Positions 1 through 10,477 of a DNA stretch of 64,000 bases are shown here, one piece after another. A program made the position numbers and the translations under genes. The notes beneath the pieces were generated by a model. It ran no database searches. It worked only from the letters and a program-made list of their open reading frames with translations, and was not told where the DNA came from. The stretch is from assembly GCF_000027005.1 (NCBI RefSeq), contig NC_012965.1:62001-126000 (forward strand), read 5' to 3'. Source of the stretch: Komagataella phaffii GS115 (Eukaryota > Ascomycota > Pichiomycetes > Pichiales > Pichiaceae). Each line of letters opens with the position of its first letter. Position 1 is the first letter of the stretch.

Positions 1-1
1 A

Positions 2-1876
2 TGCCACAGGTGTAGTCGACTAAGTCACGAATGTAGTTACACCCCAACGCAATCTCATCTACGGAAACATGTCAATAAGGACAATTGGGCCAAACAGAGT
101 GATTATAAAGTTTCGAAGCCAATTGTTCCTTCGCATGAAGTCGTGATTCCAGAAAAGGATGTGGTCCTGGAAGTTATAGAGCTTTTTTTCAGTCATCAAT
201 ATCAGGGTGTCTTTCTGTTTCTGCATCGACCATCCCTGTTGGCATTCATCAAATCGTCAGAATTTAACCCTTCAACTTACATCAATGATTACTACAACTC
301 GGAGTCTCCGGCTCCCTATCATCTACTACATCGACCTGATCCGGTGGTTTTGTTGTCAATATTTGCACTAAGTGCTCGATTCCATCCGAGCATGGTTTCT
401 TCTTATGGTGCATTTGATCTATCTCAGGACCCAGACCTGTTTACTCCGTCCTCCAGCAACGGTTCTGGTGTTTTCCGATCTCCCGTACATGCTTCAGAGT
501 ACTTTGCATACCATGCAAGAAAACTTCTACAACCATTGTTTGACCGGCCCAGTATTCAGAGAATTCAAGCACTAACCATGCTCAGTAGTCATGATTGGGG
601 TGAGCGCAACGTTGCCAGAGCTTTTATCTATGTGGGATTAGCATGTCGTATGGCATTCGTTTTGGGCCTCAATGATTCAACTTCTTTGTGCTATAATGAA
701 ACAAACCCTCTTATCTCGGAGGTTAAAAGAAGGACCTTATGGGCTGTTTATTTGCAGGATCGTTGCATTTCAAGTGGCCGAAACAGGTCAAGCTGTATAA
801 AGATTGAAGATATCCATATCGAAATGCCAGCTCTTGAAGCTGAGTTTGTCCTAGGAAAACTCAGTTCCCCAAGGCTGACCTTTGAGGAATTTCAATCAAT
901 TTTATTCGAGTCACATGGTTCATCTCCAACAGGCGTGGAAAATCGTTTGACCAATGTTAGCACATATTGTTTCACCATTTTTTTATTCGAAGTGTGGGCT
1001 AGTTTAGCGAGATGGGTTGGTGAGAGCGGTCCACGCTCCAACAATTTGCCGACCACGGGTTCAGGATCCAGCTCCAAATTCTCCGAAACCGATAAGAAGC
1101 TAGATGTCTTGGAGTCCACAATACCCGTGCATCTCTATAATAACACGGTCAATTTCCAGAATCAGGCTTCTGAAGGTACTCTGATGTCGTTTGTCTATAT
1201 GCATGCACTGTTATATCTTAGCCGGATATTCCTACATCGAGAGTATTTCTTCATTAATCCAGAAACACTTCCGGCAAATCAATGGTACAACGCTACCAGA
1301 AAGTTCCTCCAAAGTGTGGAGCGTAGCACCAAACTGATTTCGGCGGCTGAGTCCATTAATATGATGGTCATAGCACCGTTTACAGGATTTGAGCTGTTTA
1401 CTAATGCTGCAACTAGCCTCTACTTTCTCACCTCTCCTCTCAGTCTTTTAAAAAAGAACTACGAAGTTCAAAATAAGACAGCCTATCAGTCTTTGAAAAG
1501 CGAAGTGAAAACATATGTGAAAACAAACATTGAGTTACTCAAGAAGTGGAGTTCTGTTTGGCCTATAACATCCTCATGGTTTTTATGGACCTTAGATCTT
1601 CAAACCTCATTAAAGTCTTTTTCTACCGATGAGCAAGGAATAATGTTTAGGAATTTGATGATTGACTACGGCACCACAATAGTGGCAGAGGAGGCAAATG
1701 ATAATCCGTCTACTACATCATCACTCTCCGAGCAAGATAATCAATCAGCTCAGCATTTCCAAAATTTGGTTTCAACGGAAGATAATGTTCTAACTCCAGA
1801 TATCAACAATATTGTTTTGGGATGGCGAGAGCTATTCGATGTGGGCCCCGATTTGCAATTACAGTCAGAATGGTAA
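2..1876 (+). CDS. Zn2Cys6 fungal transcription factor, 5' end cut off by the window
   Basis: The frame is open from base 2 to a TAA at 1874-1876. Its first codons read CHRCSRLSHECSYTP, which is the second half of a Zn(II)2Cys6 zinc cluster (C-x2-C-x6-C spacing), so the gene begins upstream of the window. The later in-frame GTG at 143 is not a plausible start because it would remove the DNA-binding domain. The following roughly 580 residues look like the fungal-specific transcription factor (middle homology) domain, with a hallmark-like stretch at about 590-760 containing ARAFIYVGLACRMAF and RRTLWAVYLQDR. The C-terminus is Ser/Thr/Asn/Gln-rich and acidic, as in activation regions. Family known: such proteins bind CGG triplets, often as dimers. 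The target is unknown. It lies next to a transporter and a secreted sulfotransferase-like gene, so local control of those is an inference. Confidence 0.9.
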   Translation, partial: CHRCSRLSHECSYTPTQSHLRKHVNKDNWAKQSDYKVSKPIVPSHEVVIPEKDVVLEVIELFFSHQYQGVFLFLHRPSLLAFIKSSEFNPSTYINDYYNSESPAPYHLLHRPDPVVLLSIFALSARFHPSMVSSYGAFDLSQDPDLFTPSSSNGSGVFRSPVHASEYFAYHARKLLQPLFDRPSIQRIQALTMLSSHDWGERNVARAFIYVGLACRMAFVLGLNDSTSLCYNETNPLISEVKRRTLWAVYLQDRCISSGRNRSSCIKIEDIHIEMPALEAEFVLGKLSSPRLTFEEFQSILFESHGSSPTGVENRLTNVSTYCFTIFLFEVWASLARWVGESGPRSNNLPTTGSGSSSKFSETDKKLDVLESTIPVHLYNNTVNFQNQASEGTLMSFVYMHALLYLSRIFLHREYFFINPETLPANQWYNATRKFLQSVERSTKLISAAESINMMVIAPFTGFELFTNAATSLYFLTSPLSLLKKNYEVQNKTAYQSLKSEVKTYVKTNIELLKKWSSVWPITSSWFLWTLDLQTSLKSFSTDEQGIMFRNLMIDYGTTIVAEEANDNPSTTSSLSEQDNQSAQHFQNLVSTEDNVLTPDINNIVLGWRELFDVGPDLQLQSEW

Positions 1877-1928
1877 CCAAGCAACCATAAATAAAACATA
1901 CTAACATACACGAAATTAACTAATCAAA

Positions 1929-3554
1929 TCAGTGAACAAATCTGAAATCAAGTCTCTTCACACCAGAGTCGGTGGTGTTGGTAGTGTACTCGATTTGCTC
2001 TTCCTTGGTCATACTATTCCACTTCTTCTCCTTTTGCTTGTTCCTCATGATATAATACGCCTTGGTGAAAAAAGGAAATACACAATTGAAAACAGTGATA
2101 CCAAGAATGATCTTGTTTCCTCTGATGTAGTAAGGTTTATCACTTTCTCTGTATATGTTGGAGGCAGCGATAGAACCGACTTGATACATCATGTTGTACA
2201 GAGGAGTAGCCACACTTCTGGAAGCCACATTGTTGGATATATGGGAAACCCAACTGGCCAATATGGCGTGTGTGTACGGAAGGGCAACAATACCAGTTAA
2301 GAGAAAATATTTAACCCAATCACTTCCCGTTGCTGGGTAGGCAACCAAAGCCACAACGAACGGAAAGATAAAATAATTAGCTATTCCCACACAGATTGAT
2401 TTCTCCTTCACTTTGTGACTGAAGTACACCACCAAAGGAAGGTTTATTAAAAACCAAAACTGACCCGGAATAGCTAATACATTGGACAGGAACACAGAGT
2501 AACCCATGGATCTCAATATCAAGGACATGTAAGCTGTGACTGGTTGGAAAGGTATAAAGGCCATGAGCCCTTGAATATACAGTGGCCAAAAATCATATTC
2601 TGAAAGGACAGTCCGCAATATTTGGCGAATATTAAGAGCCTGTCTGTTATTCATATCGCCTTTTGCGGGGTCATCTCTTAGCAGTCGATTCACGAGGATC
2701 TTCTCTTCATGTTCATTAAACCAAGCGGGCCTACTTTTGAATAGAATGTTCTTCGTCTGAGTAGGCCCGCTTCTCATCACGTAGAAACTAGGAATGGCAA
2801 CACCAAGACTCATAAGACCCTCTATAATGAATAGCCATTGCCACCCAGTTTTGCCATGAATTCCTCTCATTTCCAACAATCCTGAGGCCAGAAGAGATCC
2901 CAAAATCTGGAAGAGTGGAATAGCAGTCCAGAAAATAGCCAATCTCAATGGAAGCTCTGTATTTGTATAATAATAAGAAAGGTAAAGAATTTGATCGGGG
3001 ATGAATCCTCCTTGGGCAAACCCCAACAAAGCTCGGAGAGCAAGAAACTGTGCACGAGTTCTCATTGCACTTTGGGAAATACAGATAATCGACCACACTA
3101 AGCACTCAGCACTGACTACCACATTTGGTCCAAACTTCTTAGAGAGAAGATTCAATGGAAGCTCGGCGCACAAAAATGAGATCAGGTATATAGTCTGGCC
3201 TAAATTGTATCCATTTGTGTCTAAACCGGGAATATCACCGGACACAAGGTTGTCTGACACTGCTCTGTTAATATTACGACGAACCAGGTCTAAAGCACAA
3301 AACATCACAAACGTCCATGAAAACACTTTCAGATCGAGTCTTCGGACAAGTTTCTTCTCTTCTTCCTTATTCCAGGTAAAATCAGGATCAAATCGATGTA
3401 AGTTTTCGTATCCGACATCTTCATAGATTTTCCTCCAATAAGCAGCTATTTGAGGGTCAGCAAAAGGGTTGTCATTGGGCTCTTCAATGGAAGAGGCAGA
3501 ATCCACGCTGTTATTGTTAACGCTGTAGCGGATTTTTTCAGTCTTTGAAGCCAT
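1929..3554 (-). CDS. MFS anion transporter of the Dal5/allantoate permease family, Soa1-like
   Basis: This 541-residue protein starts at an ATG and has a hydrophilic N-terminal tail followed by many hydrophobic segments in a 6+6 arrangement around a central loop near residues 245-290, typical of MFS carriers. Features of the anion:cation symporter (Dal5) subfamily are visible: FDPDFTW followed by EEEKKLVRRLD before the first helix, GQTIYLISFLCAELPLNLL, the RALLGFAQGGFIPD loop, and GWQWLFIIEG after helix 6. From memory the N-terminal half resembles S. cerevisiae Soa1 (YIL166C), a sulfonate/sulfate transporter, more than Dal5 or Tna1, but the substrate cannot be read from sequence. It ends 52 bp from the transcription factor gene (convergent) and shares a 328-bp divergent promoter with the arylsulfotransferase-like gene. 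Plasma membrane location is expected. Confidence 0.85.
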   Translation of the reverse strand: MASKTEKIRYSVNNNSVDSASSIEEPNDNPFADPQIAAYWRKIYEDVGYENLHRFDPDFTWNKEEEKKLVRRLDLKVFSWTFVMFCALDLVRRNINRAVSDNLVSGDIPGLDTNGYNLGQTIYLISFLCAELPLNLLSKKFGPNVVVSAECLVWSIICISQSAMRTRAQFLALRALLGFAQGGFIPDQILYLSYYYTNTELPLRLAIFWTAIPLFQILGSLLASGLLEMRGIHGKTGWQWLFIIEGLMSLGVAIPSFYVMRSGPTQTKNILFKSRPAWFNEHEEKILVNRLLRDDPAKGDMNNRQALNIRQILRTVLSEYDFWPLYIQGLMAFIPFQPVTAYMSLILRSMGYSVFLSNVLAIPGQFWFLINLPLVVYFSHKVKEKSICVGIANYFIFPFVVALVAYPATGSDWVKYFLLTGIVALPYTHAILASWVSHISNNVASRSVATPLYNMMYQVGSIAASNIYRESDKPYYIRGNKIILGITVFNCVFPFFTKAYYIMRNKQKEKKWNSMTKEEQIEYTTNTTDSGVKRLDFRFVH

Positions 3555-3882
3555 TCTTGTTCAATACTAATCTTTTCTCCTGCATCGTACATGTTTAAGT
3601 AGACTGTTGTTAGCAGTTTCAAACCTCATGATCTTCCCGATGATATCCTTCATAAAGCCTTAGCCGACGGTTGTGCCATCGGCTGAGATCAACGGTCTAT
3701 AAAAGTTTAGTTCACGATAAGCACTCCTGCAAGATGACGATACTTTCTCGGAAAAGTATGGCGCTAATTATTACGTAACCTTCGGGTCCCACAATCTGTC
3801 ATCCGACCCGACAAATAGCTAATGGGTGTGGCTTCCCTTACCATAAAAGGAGACTAACTGACTTGGAATCTGAACATCAATC
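3555..3882. promoter_or_regulatory. Divergent promoter between the MFS transporter and the arylsulfotransferase-like gene
   Basis: This 328-bp interval separates two ATGs pointing away from each other. It contains a perfect 6-bp inverted repeat, AGCCGA at 3662-3667 and TCGGCT at 3679-3684, giving CCG-N13-CGG, which is an everted pair of Zn2Cys6 half-sites. A TATA-like ATAAAAG lies at about 3843, roughly 40 bp before the plus-strand ATG. No CACGTG was found. Shared control by the neighbouring zinc-cluster factor is inference. Confidence 0.45.
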
Positions 3883-5502
3883 ATGAAGTTCCTTACTCTT
3901 ATTTCAGTAGCTTCCACAATTGCTACCTCGTATGCCGACTGGCAATATAGAACCAGACCCGATTTGTCACCAATTGAGTTGAACATTACCATCCCCGCGA
4001 CAGATGATAAGGTTTCCCCAGGTTTTCTTTTCGCAGCCCCATTTTCTGGCTACGACCAAGATAACACCCATGGACCTAGACAACCTGGTGCTTATATATT
4101 CACAGACAAAGGAGAACTAGTCTGGTCAGGGTTTTCTTATTTTGCCAATTGGCAGGCTAACTTTCAGGCCTCCCGAATCAACGGCGAAAACGTGCTCTTC
4201 GCTTTTGAAGGCACACACAACCCAGGTTATGGCCACGGCCATGGTCACATTACTATCCTGAACAACAGGTATGAGACTATTAAAGAATTGCGTGCTGGTA
4301 ACCATAGGATCAGTGACAAACATGAATTTCACGTCAAGGATGAGAAGACCGGCTTGATTCAAATATACCACCCAGTTCCAAAGGATCTCTCTGACTACGG
4401 TGCTTCAGCAGATCAACAATGGATCGTCGATGCCAAGTTTCAAGAACTGGACCTGAGAACCAGAAAGGTTCTTTTTGAGTGGTCTTCTTTGGACCATGTA
4501 TCACCTCACGATTCGGTGCTTCCTATCAACCCATGGCAAGCAGGAAGTGGATACAATTCAAGTGATGCCTGGGATTACTTCCACATCAATTCAGTTGATA
4601 AGGATGAAAATGGAGACTACCTAATATCTGCTAGAAATGCTGCAGCCATCTACAAGATCAATGGAACCGACGGATCTATCATCTGGAAGCTTGGGGGACT
4701 ACCTGGAAAAACATCTTCAAATTTCAAGGTGAAAGGAAAACCACTAACCTTTTCTTTCCAGCACCATGCCCGCTTCTTGTCTACTTCGGATGATGGATCC
4801 AAGCAAGTGTTCTCCTTTTATGACAATTCCGCTCACGGAACTGAGGATCATCGAGGTCATGAGGTTCATTACTCTGACCAATCCAGTGGAAAAATTGTTG
4901 AAGTTAACACAGAAACTAACGAGGCAACATTACTGGCACAGTACGATCCGCCTAGGGGACACAATCTACTGTCCAAGTCTCAAGGATCAACTCAAGTTCT
5001 TTCAAATGGTAATGTGCTTGTCAATTGGGGTTCTGAAGGTGCCGTTACCGAATACACGGCCGATGGAACTCCGGTTTTCCATGCCTATTTTGGTACTGGC
5101 GAATTGGGTAAACATGTTGAAAACTACAGAGCTTTCAAGTTTGACTGGCATGGATATCCAGCGGAAGCAATTGCCTTACACTCCGATATATCTCCTGAGG
5201 GAGATACCATCGCTTATGTGAGTTGGAATGGGGATACTGAGACCTCCTACTGGAAATTCTATTCAATCGATAAAGTTTCGGAACGTCAGTTGTTGGGCAA
5301 AGTCCCTCGTCAAGGGTTCGAAACGAAGTTTAAAATAGAGGGAGAAACTCACAGTAAGTTAGTCGTTGAAGCTTACAACGACCAACACCGCTTTTTGGCT
5401 TCATCAGATGTAGTTGTATCTGAGGAACAAGTTGAGGAAAAACGAGTAGACACCAAGGCCAAATTTCAGCACTATTTTGCTTGGCTTGCAAATAAAGACT
5501 AG
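3883..5502 (+). CDS. Secreted arylsulfotransferase-like (ASST) protein
   Basis: This 539-residue protein has a signal peptide (MKFLTLISVASTIATSYA, then DWQYRTRP). The body matches the fungal Arylsulfotran_2 type: a repeated beta-propeller pattern with WKLGG at about residue 268, FSFQHHARF at about 288, and a following SFYDNSAHG stretch. Several N-glycosylation sequons are present and there is no GPI signal or membrane segment, so secretion into the wall or medium is expected. Known for the family: bacterial ASSTs move sulfate between phenols using an active-site His, but catalysis by fungal members is not established. The neighbours are a Soa1-like transporter and a zinc-cluster factor, suggesting use of sulfate esters or sulfonates (inference). 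The ATG at 3883 is the only start that gives a signal peptide. Confidence 0.82.
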   Translation: MKFLTLISVASTIATSYADWQYRTRPDLSPIELNITIPATDDKVSPGFLFAAPFSGYDQDNTHGPRQPGAYIFTDKGELVWSGFSYFANWQANFQASRINGENVLFAFEGTHNPGYGHGHGHITILNNRYETIKELRAGNHRISDKHEFHVKDEKTGLIQIYHPVPKDLSDYGASADQQWIVDAKFQELDLRTRKVLFEWSSLDHVSPHDSVLPINPWQAGSGYNSSDAWDYFHINSVDKDENGDYLISARNAAAIYKINGTDGSIIWKLGGLPGKTSSNFKVKGKPLTFSFQHHARFLSTSDDGSKQVFSFYDNSAHGTEDHRGHEVHYSDQSSGKIVEVNTETNEATLLAQYDPPRGHNLLSKSQGSTQVLSNGNVLVNWGSEGAVTEYTADGTPVFHAYFGTGELGKHVENYRAFKFDWHGYPAEAIALHSDISPEGDTIAYVSWNGDTETSYWKFYSIDKVSERQLLGKVPRQGFETKFKIEGETHSKLVVEAYNDQHRFLASSDVVVSEEQVEEKRVDTKAKFQHYFAWLANKD

Positions 5503-6404
5503 CATCTTTATGTAGCGTGTTTAATTGATTACTTTCTCAAGTGATGGGAGCATTCCAAAACATTGCGGTCGCAGAGTTAAGACGGTATAGTGTTACAGAT
5601 ATGAGCTTACGTAGGTCAATAATCTGGATTGGCTGAGCAATTTTATTGCCCTGCACATCTGAGTTAGTCTAGGTGGCTCCAATTTGGTTGAGGTTTCAAG
5701 AGAACAGCTTAATGTACAGCCCAAAGTGCTTGTATGTTTTCCAAAAAGAGCCAGTTCTTGTTGGTTTAGGGTTACTATTTCATTCACCTGCTCAAACTCA
5801 GGGGCCAAGAGATCACATACATAATACATGCAGGACCTACAGCTAAAACCATGGTAATGATTGGCTGGTTTTGAAACAGCATGCCTGCAGTTTAACAATG
5901 TACAACACTCCTGTGAAAAACGAATTTCGAGCGCGTGTTTTGGGAATTAATACCTCAATTATGTTCCTAGAAAAATAAGAACCAAGTGCTAAATTGTGGC
6001 TCACATACCAAAGAAGGATCAAAAAAACCACGCACTGAACCATAGTAGAAGAATATACCAAAGGCATAGACAAAACTTTGCTTTGTTCATTTTGGGTAAA
6101 GAATTGGAATTCCATCTTACAGATTCCAGTCTCTAAGCTGCACCATGCGGGACGACAACGCGCTCATGCGCTTGGTAATAGACAGTGTTATGTGGATTAC
6201 GTGCCTGTGGCAATTTGGCTGGTTTGATTTAGTTTTGGAGACTGGTGATTTCACAATGCGATTTGAAAATGCGCACATTCCGGAGTCCCTGACAATTCCT
6301 GGCAATTACGCTACTCATCCCATCGATTACGAGTCATGATAAAATCAAAATAATACATTCAGTGTACACGAAGCAATAATTAGAAGAACGAACAAAAAAG
6401 AAGC
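5503..6404. other. Gene-free interval between two convergent genes
   Basis: About 900 bp separate the arylsulfotransferase-like gene from the adhesin stop codon. The open frames here are all under about 100 codons, have unremarkable composition, and lie in several overlapping frames on both strands. No tRNA, snoRNA or repeat was recognised. It probably holds two 3' UTRs and spacer. Confidence 0.6.
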
Positions 6405-8168
6405 TTAGATAGCCAAGAAGAGCATTGGGACGATTGCTAACAGACCAACAGCAGATTTGGAACCCAAGTTGACTTGAGCCTCACTCACAGTGTAAGTAGC
6501 TTGAGGAGGGGTGCTAGCACTTGTTGGAACTCCAGCACTGTGGCCTTCTGTGTAGGTAGCTGGGTAAGTAGCTGGGTAAGTAGTAGTAACTTTCTCTCCA
6601 CCTTCCTTGGTGATAACAGTAACAACCTCAGGAACATCGTGGTAAGTAGTGGTAACTTTCTCCCCACCCTCCTTGGTAACAACAGTAACAATTTCAGGAC
6701 CCTTGGTATAGGTGACTTCCTCGTAAGTCTTAGTGACCTTTTCACCACCTTCTTTAGTTTTGACAGTGACAATATGGTCCTCATGACCACCCTTGGGATA
6801 AGTCTTGGTGTAAGTGACTTCTTCGTATGTCTTGGTGTACTTGTCACCACCTTCTTTTGTAATAACGGTGACGATCTTCTCACCCTCAGTGCCAGTTGGC
6901 TTAGCTGGAGCGTATTCATCAGTTTCACAAGGAATGGTAACAGTGTAGGTAATTGGTGTTTCAGCACAGACGTTACAAACGTGAACCTTAGTGGTATAGT
7001 AAATTGGGTTAGTAATGACTGGAGCGGTGTAGGTAACGGTAACAGGAGTTTCAGCACAAACGTAACAGACGGATGTAACAGTGGTGTGGGTAACTGTTGC
7101 AGTAACACTGGTAATGGCAGTTGAAGTAGAAGTAATATCTCCGTCAGCTGGTACGGCTGCAAAAGCTTCGAAGGCAGCTGTGTCGGTTCTGCTAGCACGG
7201 TAAAATGGCTCATCAAGGACGAACGAAGTCAATGCTCTCTTACGCGAGTCTGCAGTGGTGAGGTCAACATTCACAACGTTCTGAACTTCAAGAACATCAT
7301 CAGCCAGGTTTGATAGGAAAGAAACTCTAAGAACTTCATCGTCAGCTAATTCACCGGCAAAGCTCAAAGAGATGGTACCATCACCACACTCAAAGCTTTC
7401 AACTGGAAGACCTGAAGCAGGAGTAATTGGAATCCATTCTCCACTGGACGAATTGCTGAAGAAAGTTGTTCTATCCTGTGGGGTAAAGTCACCAAATTCG
7501 TTCAGGCTGCTTCCGACAGCATACTTAACCTCCGAACAGTCAAAGGTACCTGGGGTCTGAACAGTGCTGATGTCAATGTTGGTGATGTCTCCAAATGCAC
7601 CTGGAATATCAACAAACCATTCAACACCACCGGTCACAGCGTTGCTCAGCTTGATTGGCTGAGATCTGTCAAGTGCGACCAAGTCGACAGAAGGACTGTA
7701 GGTCTGATCAGAGGTTTCGAAGTCGAAGGTGTGTTGGCCAGGGGAAGCAGACTCGGTGAACTGCTCACTGAGTTTGAGTGTAAAGAAAACAACTCCTTCA
7801 AGGTCAGTAATAACTTGACCTGGGTCAGAGAAAGTGAAAGTCAAAACATGGCTGTCATAATCAAATGCGGTACTCAAAACTTGAACACCAGCGGTTGTAA
7901 AGAATTCGGAAACGGATGGGTCAACGGAATCAGGGTATTGAACAAACTCTAGCTCATTAGGAATAGAGACTTCAATAGTAGCGTCACCAGCGATTGTTTC
8001 GTCACTGCCAGCAGTGCTAAAAACGAATGAAACAACAAACCAGTCCGACAGATAGGCAGTCGATGCGTCAGTTCTTTCACTGACAACTGTGATATCAGAT
8101 ATAGGGAAGGCAGCAAAAACAGCGGCAGCCTGTAGGATAATAAGAAGTGTTGAAATTGCGAACTTCAT
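6405..8168 (-). CDS. GPI-anchored ALS-like cell-wall adhesin (587 aa)
   Basis: The start is the ATG at 8168, which opens directly into a signal peptide (MKFAISTLLIILQAAAVFAA). The longer frame to 8225 lacks a good N-terminus. Residues about 22-330 form one globular module beginning ISDITVVSERTD and containing WFVDIPGAFGD and FDCSEVKYAVG. The same module occurs twice in the next adhesin at 11945-16369. Its pattern recalls the second N-terminal subdomain of Candida ALS agglutinins (a Cys-x2 then a short N/D-W/F-G segment), which is a weak resemblance. Then come two CxxCAETP Thr-rich units and about four VTVxTKEGGEKVTxTY repeats at roughly 6575-6885. The C-terminus (GSKSAVGLLAIVPMLFLAI) is a GPI-attachment signal. 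A cell-wall adhesion role is inferred from architecture. Binding partners are unknown. Confidence 0.85.
   Translation of the reverse strand: MKFAISTLLIILQAAAVFAAFPISDITVVSERTDASTAYLSDWFVVSFVFSTAGSDETIAGDATIEVSIPNELEFVQYPDSVDPSVSEFFTTAGVQVLSTAFDYDSHVLTFTFSDPGQVITDLEGVVFFTLKLSEQFTESASPGQHTFDFETSDQTYSPSVDLVALDRSQPIKLSNAVTGGVEWFVDIPGAFGDITNIDISTVQTPGTFDCSEVKYAVGSSLNEFGDFTPQDRTTFFSNSSSGEWIPITPASGLPVESFECGDGTISLSFAGELADDEVLRVSFLSNLADDVLEVQNVVNVDLTTADSRKRALTSFVLDEPFYRASRTDTAAFEAFAAVPADGDITSTSTAITSVTATVTHTTVTSVCYVCAETPVTVTYTAPVITNPIYYTTKVHVCNVCAETPITYTVTIPCETDEYAPAKPTGTEGEKIVTVITKEGGDKYTKTYEEVTYTKTYPKGGHEDHIVTVKTKEGGEKVTKTYEEVTYTKGPEIVTVVTKEGGEKVTTTYHDVPEVVTVITKEGGEKVTTTYPATYPATYTEGHSAGVPTSASTPPQATYTVSEAQVNLGSKSAVGLLAIVPMLFLAI
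6575..6885 (-). repeat. Tandem TKEGGEKVT repeats in the 587-aa adhesin
   Basis: Four imperfect units with the core VTVxTKEGG(E/D)K(V/Y)TxTY, spaced about 22-33 codons apart, form the stalk before the GPI signal. The nucleotide copies are similar but diverged at third positions, so the array is probably not newly expanded. Confidence 0.75.
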
Positions 8169-10477
8169 GATCAAGTGAGTGAGTGACTGTTGGTGAAAAT
8201 TTAAGAAATCTTCAGGAAAAACCACTATTCTTATAGTCCAAATGAGAACGACACCCTTATCTGCATTTGTTTACATTCTGGCCCTGCTTTTCATCACTCT
8301 GTTTAGGTTTGAATCCACAGTTTGGGACGTAATTCCTAAGCTTTGCTGTACCAGCTATTATTCTTTATGCAAGTCTTGATGCACGTGGAGGGAAACTGAA
8401 ATTCTTATGCCAAGGTACCAGGAGAACGTGAACGTGAATTTGCAGCGTGAATAAAGTACTACTATAGTAACGTGTTCTTAGTGATACGATTCAACAATAT
8501 GTGGCAGCTGCCCATTAGCTTAAAGAGATCAGTATATTGTTCTGAGTTTTTTTCAGAATAGACCCTTTTCAACTTTAACACGATGAATGGTGGATTAGGT
8601 GGATTAGGTGGCTGGAAAAAATTTTAGGAGTGGCTGAATACGTGATAAAACTTAGACGCGGTGCATGCCGTCACCAAACCTTAAGGTTAGAGTTGGCTAG
8701 ATGCAGGAATACATGAGAGGACTGGAGATTCTGCAAGATATGGGATACCGCATTTGATTATTATTTCAGTGAGCGATCCCCTTTTGGACACTATTCTCAG
8801 TCGCATTTATAATTTGTATTGTTAACCTAACTTAATACCCAAATACGTCTCATCTGTAGTGTACCTTAAAACCTGTTTACGTCGTGCTTGTGCAGCTTAT
8901 TGACCTACCGCGTTTCTATGTCTCAACACGGCTTGAGATATCAAGATTGTACGGAATCTACCCGGCAACGTCAAATCGCCACCGCAACAATATATGGTAA
9001 CTTAGAATTGCAACTTATAGCCCTAGTCAAAAAGTTCTGATCATCAAGCCCGAGCTAAGATCCGTAGAACACGTGAAAACTCCCTGTCATTGCGGGTCGG
9101 CGAAACATTTTTCAATTTCTCCAAGTGATCAAGCAAGCTGAGTATCTGCGCATCAATACACCGCTTCTGGTACAAAAAAAGTCTGTTTTCAGGCAGCAAT
9201 CAAAAATAATAGGCCACATTAGTACCCATTTCTGCAGTGCGACATCGTGGTTGTTGATTTATGCGGCATTGCATTTTTAGATGCCAACATGTGTCCCAAA
9301 ATGGATTTTGTTAGACACGCATTCCAGGGCACTGCGGGGGGTCTTTAGTAGGTGCTGAGACCTAGCTATGGACTCAACTGATCGGTTGAAAAAAGCTAGT
9401 AGCAACTAGAACATGTTTTGCAAATCCATATTTGGGAAAAGCTAAGGAAACAAGGGTCATTGCATTAGAAGTTATAATTCTTCGTGTAGGGCTAAAGCGT
9501 TAACGCACTAAAAGGAAAGAAAAAAGCAAACATAACGCCATGATGTCACCTTGGCCATGTCTTTCTTTACCTGATTGGGTCAACTTTGTGCTACCTTTTC
9601 TAGGTCTAGACAAAAAGTGGATCAATGAAACTTGAGACTAGCAAGTTTATCTGGGCATTAGTTCTCTCTAAACATAAAAAATGGCATGTTTTCAGATTCA
9701 GTTCTACTGAATTGCGTAAAAGCCCTACGATATCAAGGGATTGGCTGATTATCTGGTGATTTGTGAATATTCTTACTATATTTCACTTTTGCGGGGTGGA
9801 TGAACCTGTGTTTAGTTAAAAAGATTGGGGTACATTCTTCCCCTGCATTTATTTTTCGACTACTCGTGTGAGGAGTTGCTGGACTGAGAAATGTCAGGCT
9901 CTGAATTCTTGACAGCTAAGTTAACTTTAGGATATGACAACTGACTAAGTTGGACTACGCCCGTATTCTTTCACGGTACAAAGTTGCAATCGACAGATGG
10001 GCTAGGTCATGACTCAGAGACACAAGCGCATGATTTTAAGCAAATTTTATCTCTATGGTCACAAAAAGCTGCCCATCAATTTCAACTTAGGACTCACGAG
10101 AGATATGACAGGGTGTAGAACAAATGGACCCCAAAAAGGTGAACTCAATATAGTATTTTACTGTGCTATTGTAGTTGAAAAAGATAAAACCATTACTTAC
10201 TAATATATCATTATCTTTGAGCCAATATATATATATTCCTTCTTAATGAGTGTTAAGTCACGAGTTGACGAAAGTTAAAATAAAAAAAAGGACCAACATG
10301 TTCTAATATGTGAGAATGACAGGCGAGTGTATTTGTCAAGTTGAAACTTTACCTTATAATACTAAGTTTGTACGTTTCTCTACAGAGCAAGAAAAAAAAG
10401 GCCATGGGTTTCAACATTGAAAGTTTGGTACGGTTGCTGTTTATTTTCGGTATGTACAATATCAGTTATATTCTGCT
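8169..10477. other. Long gene-free upstream region of the 587-aa adhesin gene
   Basis: About 2.3 kb with no convincing coding frame on either strand. A short direct repeat of GGATTAGGTG occurs three times near 8590-8612. Long non-coding promoters are common for yeast adhesin genes such as FLO11, so a large regulatory region is plausible (inference). No transposon ends, long inverted repeats or tRNA genes were recognised. Confidence 0.5.

Noticed and set aside
6474..7216. Long frames on both strands across the Thr-rich stalk of the 587-aa adhesin
   Set aside because: Low-complexity shadows of the TKEGGEKVT and CAETP repeats; the minus-strand GPI protein explains the region.
8296..8320. GGTTTGAATCC, similar to a tRNA B box
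   Set aside because: No A box, acceptor stem or cloverleaf can be formed around it.
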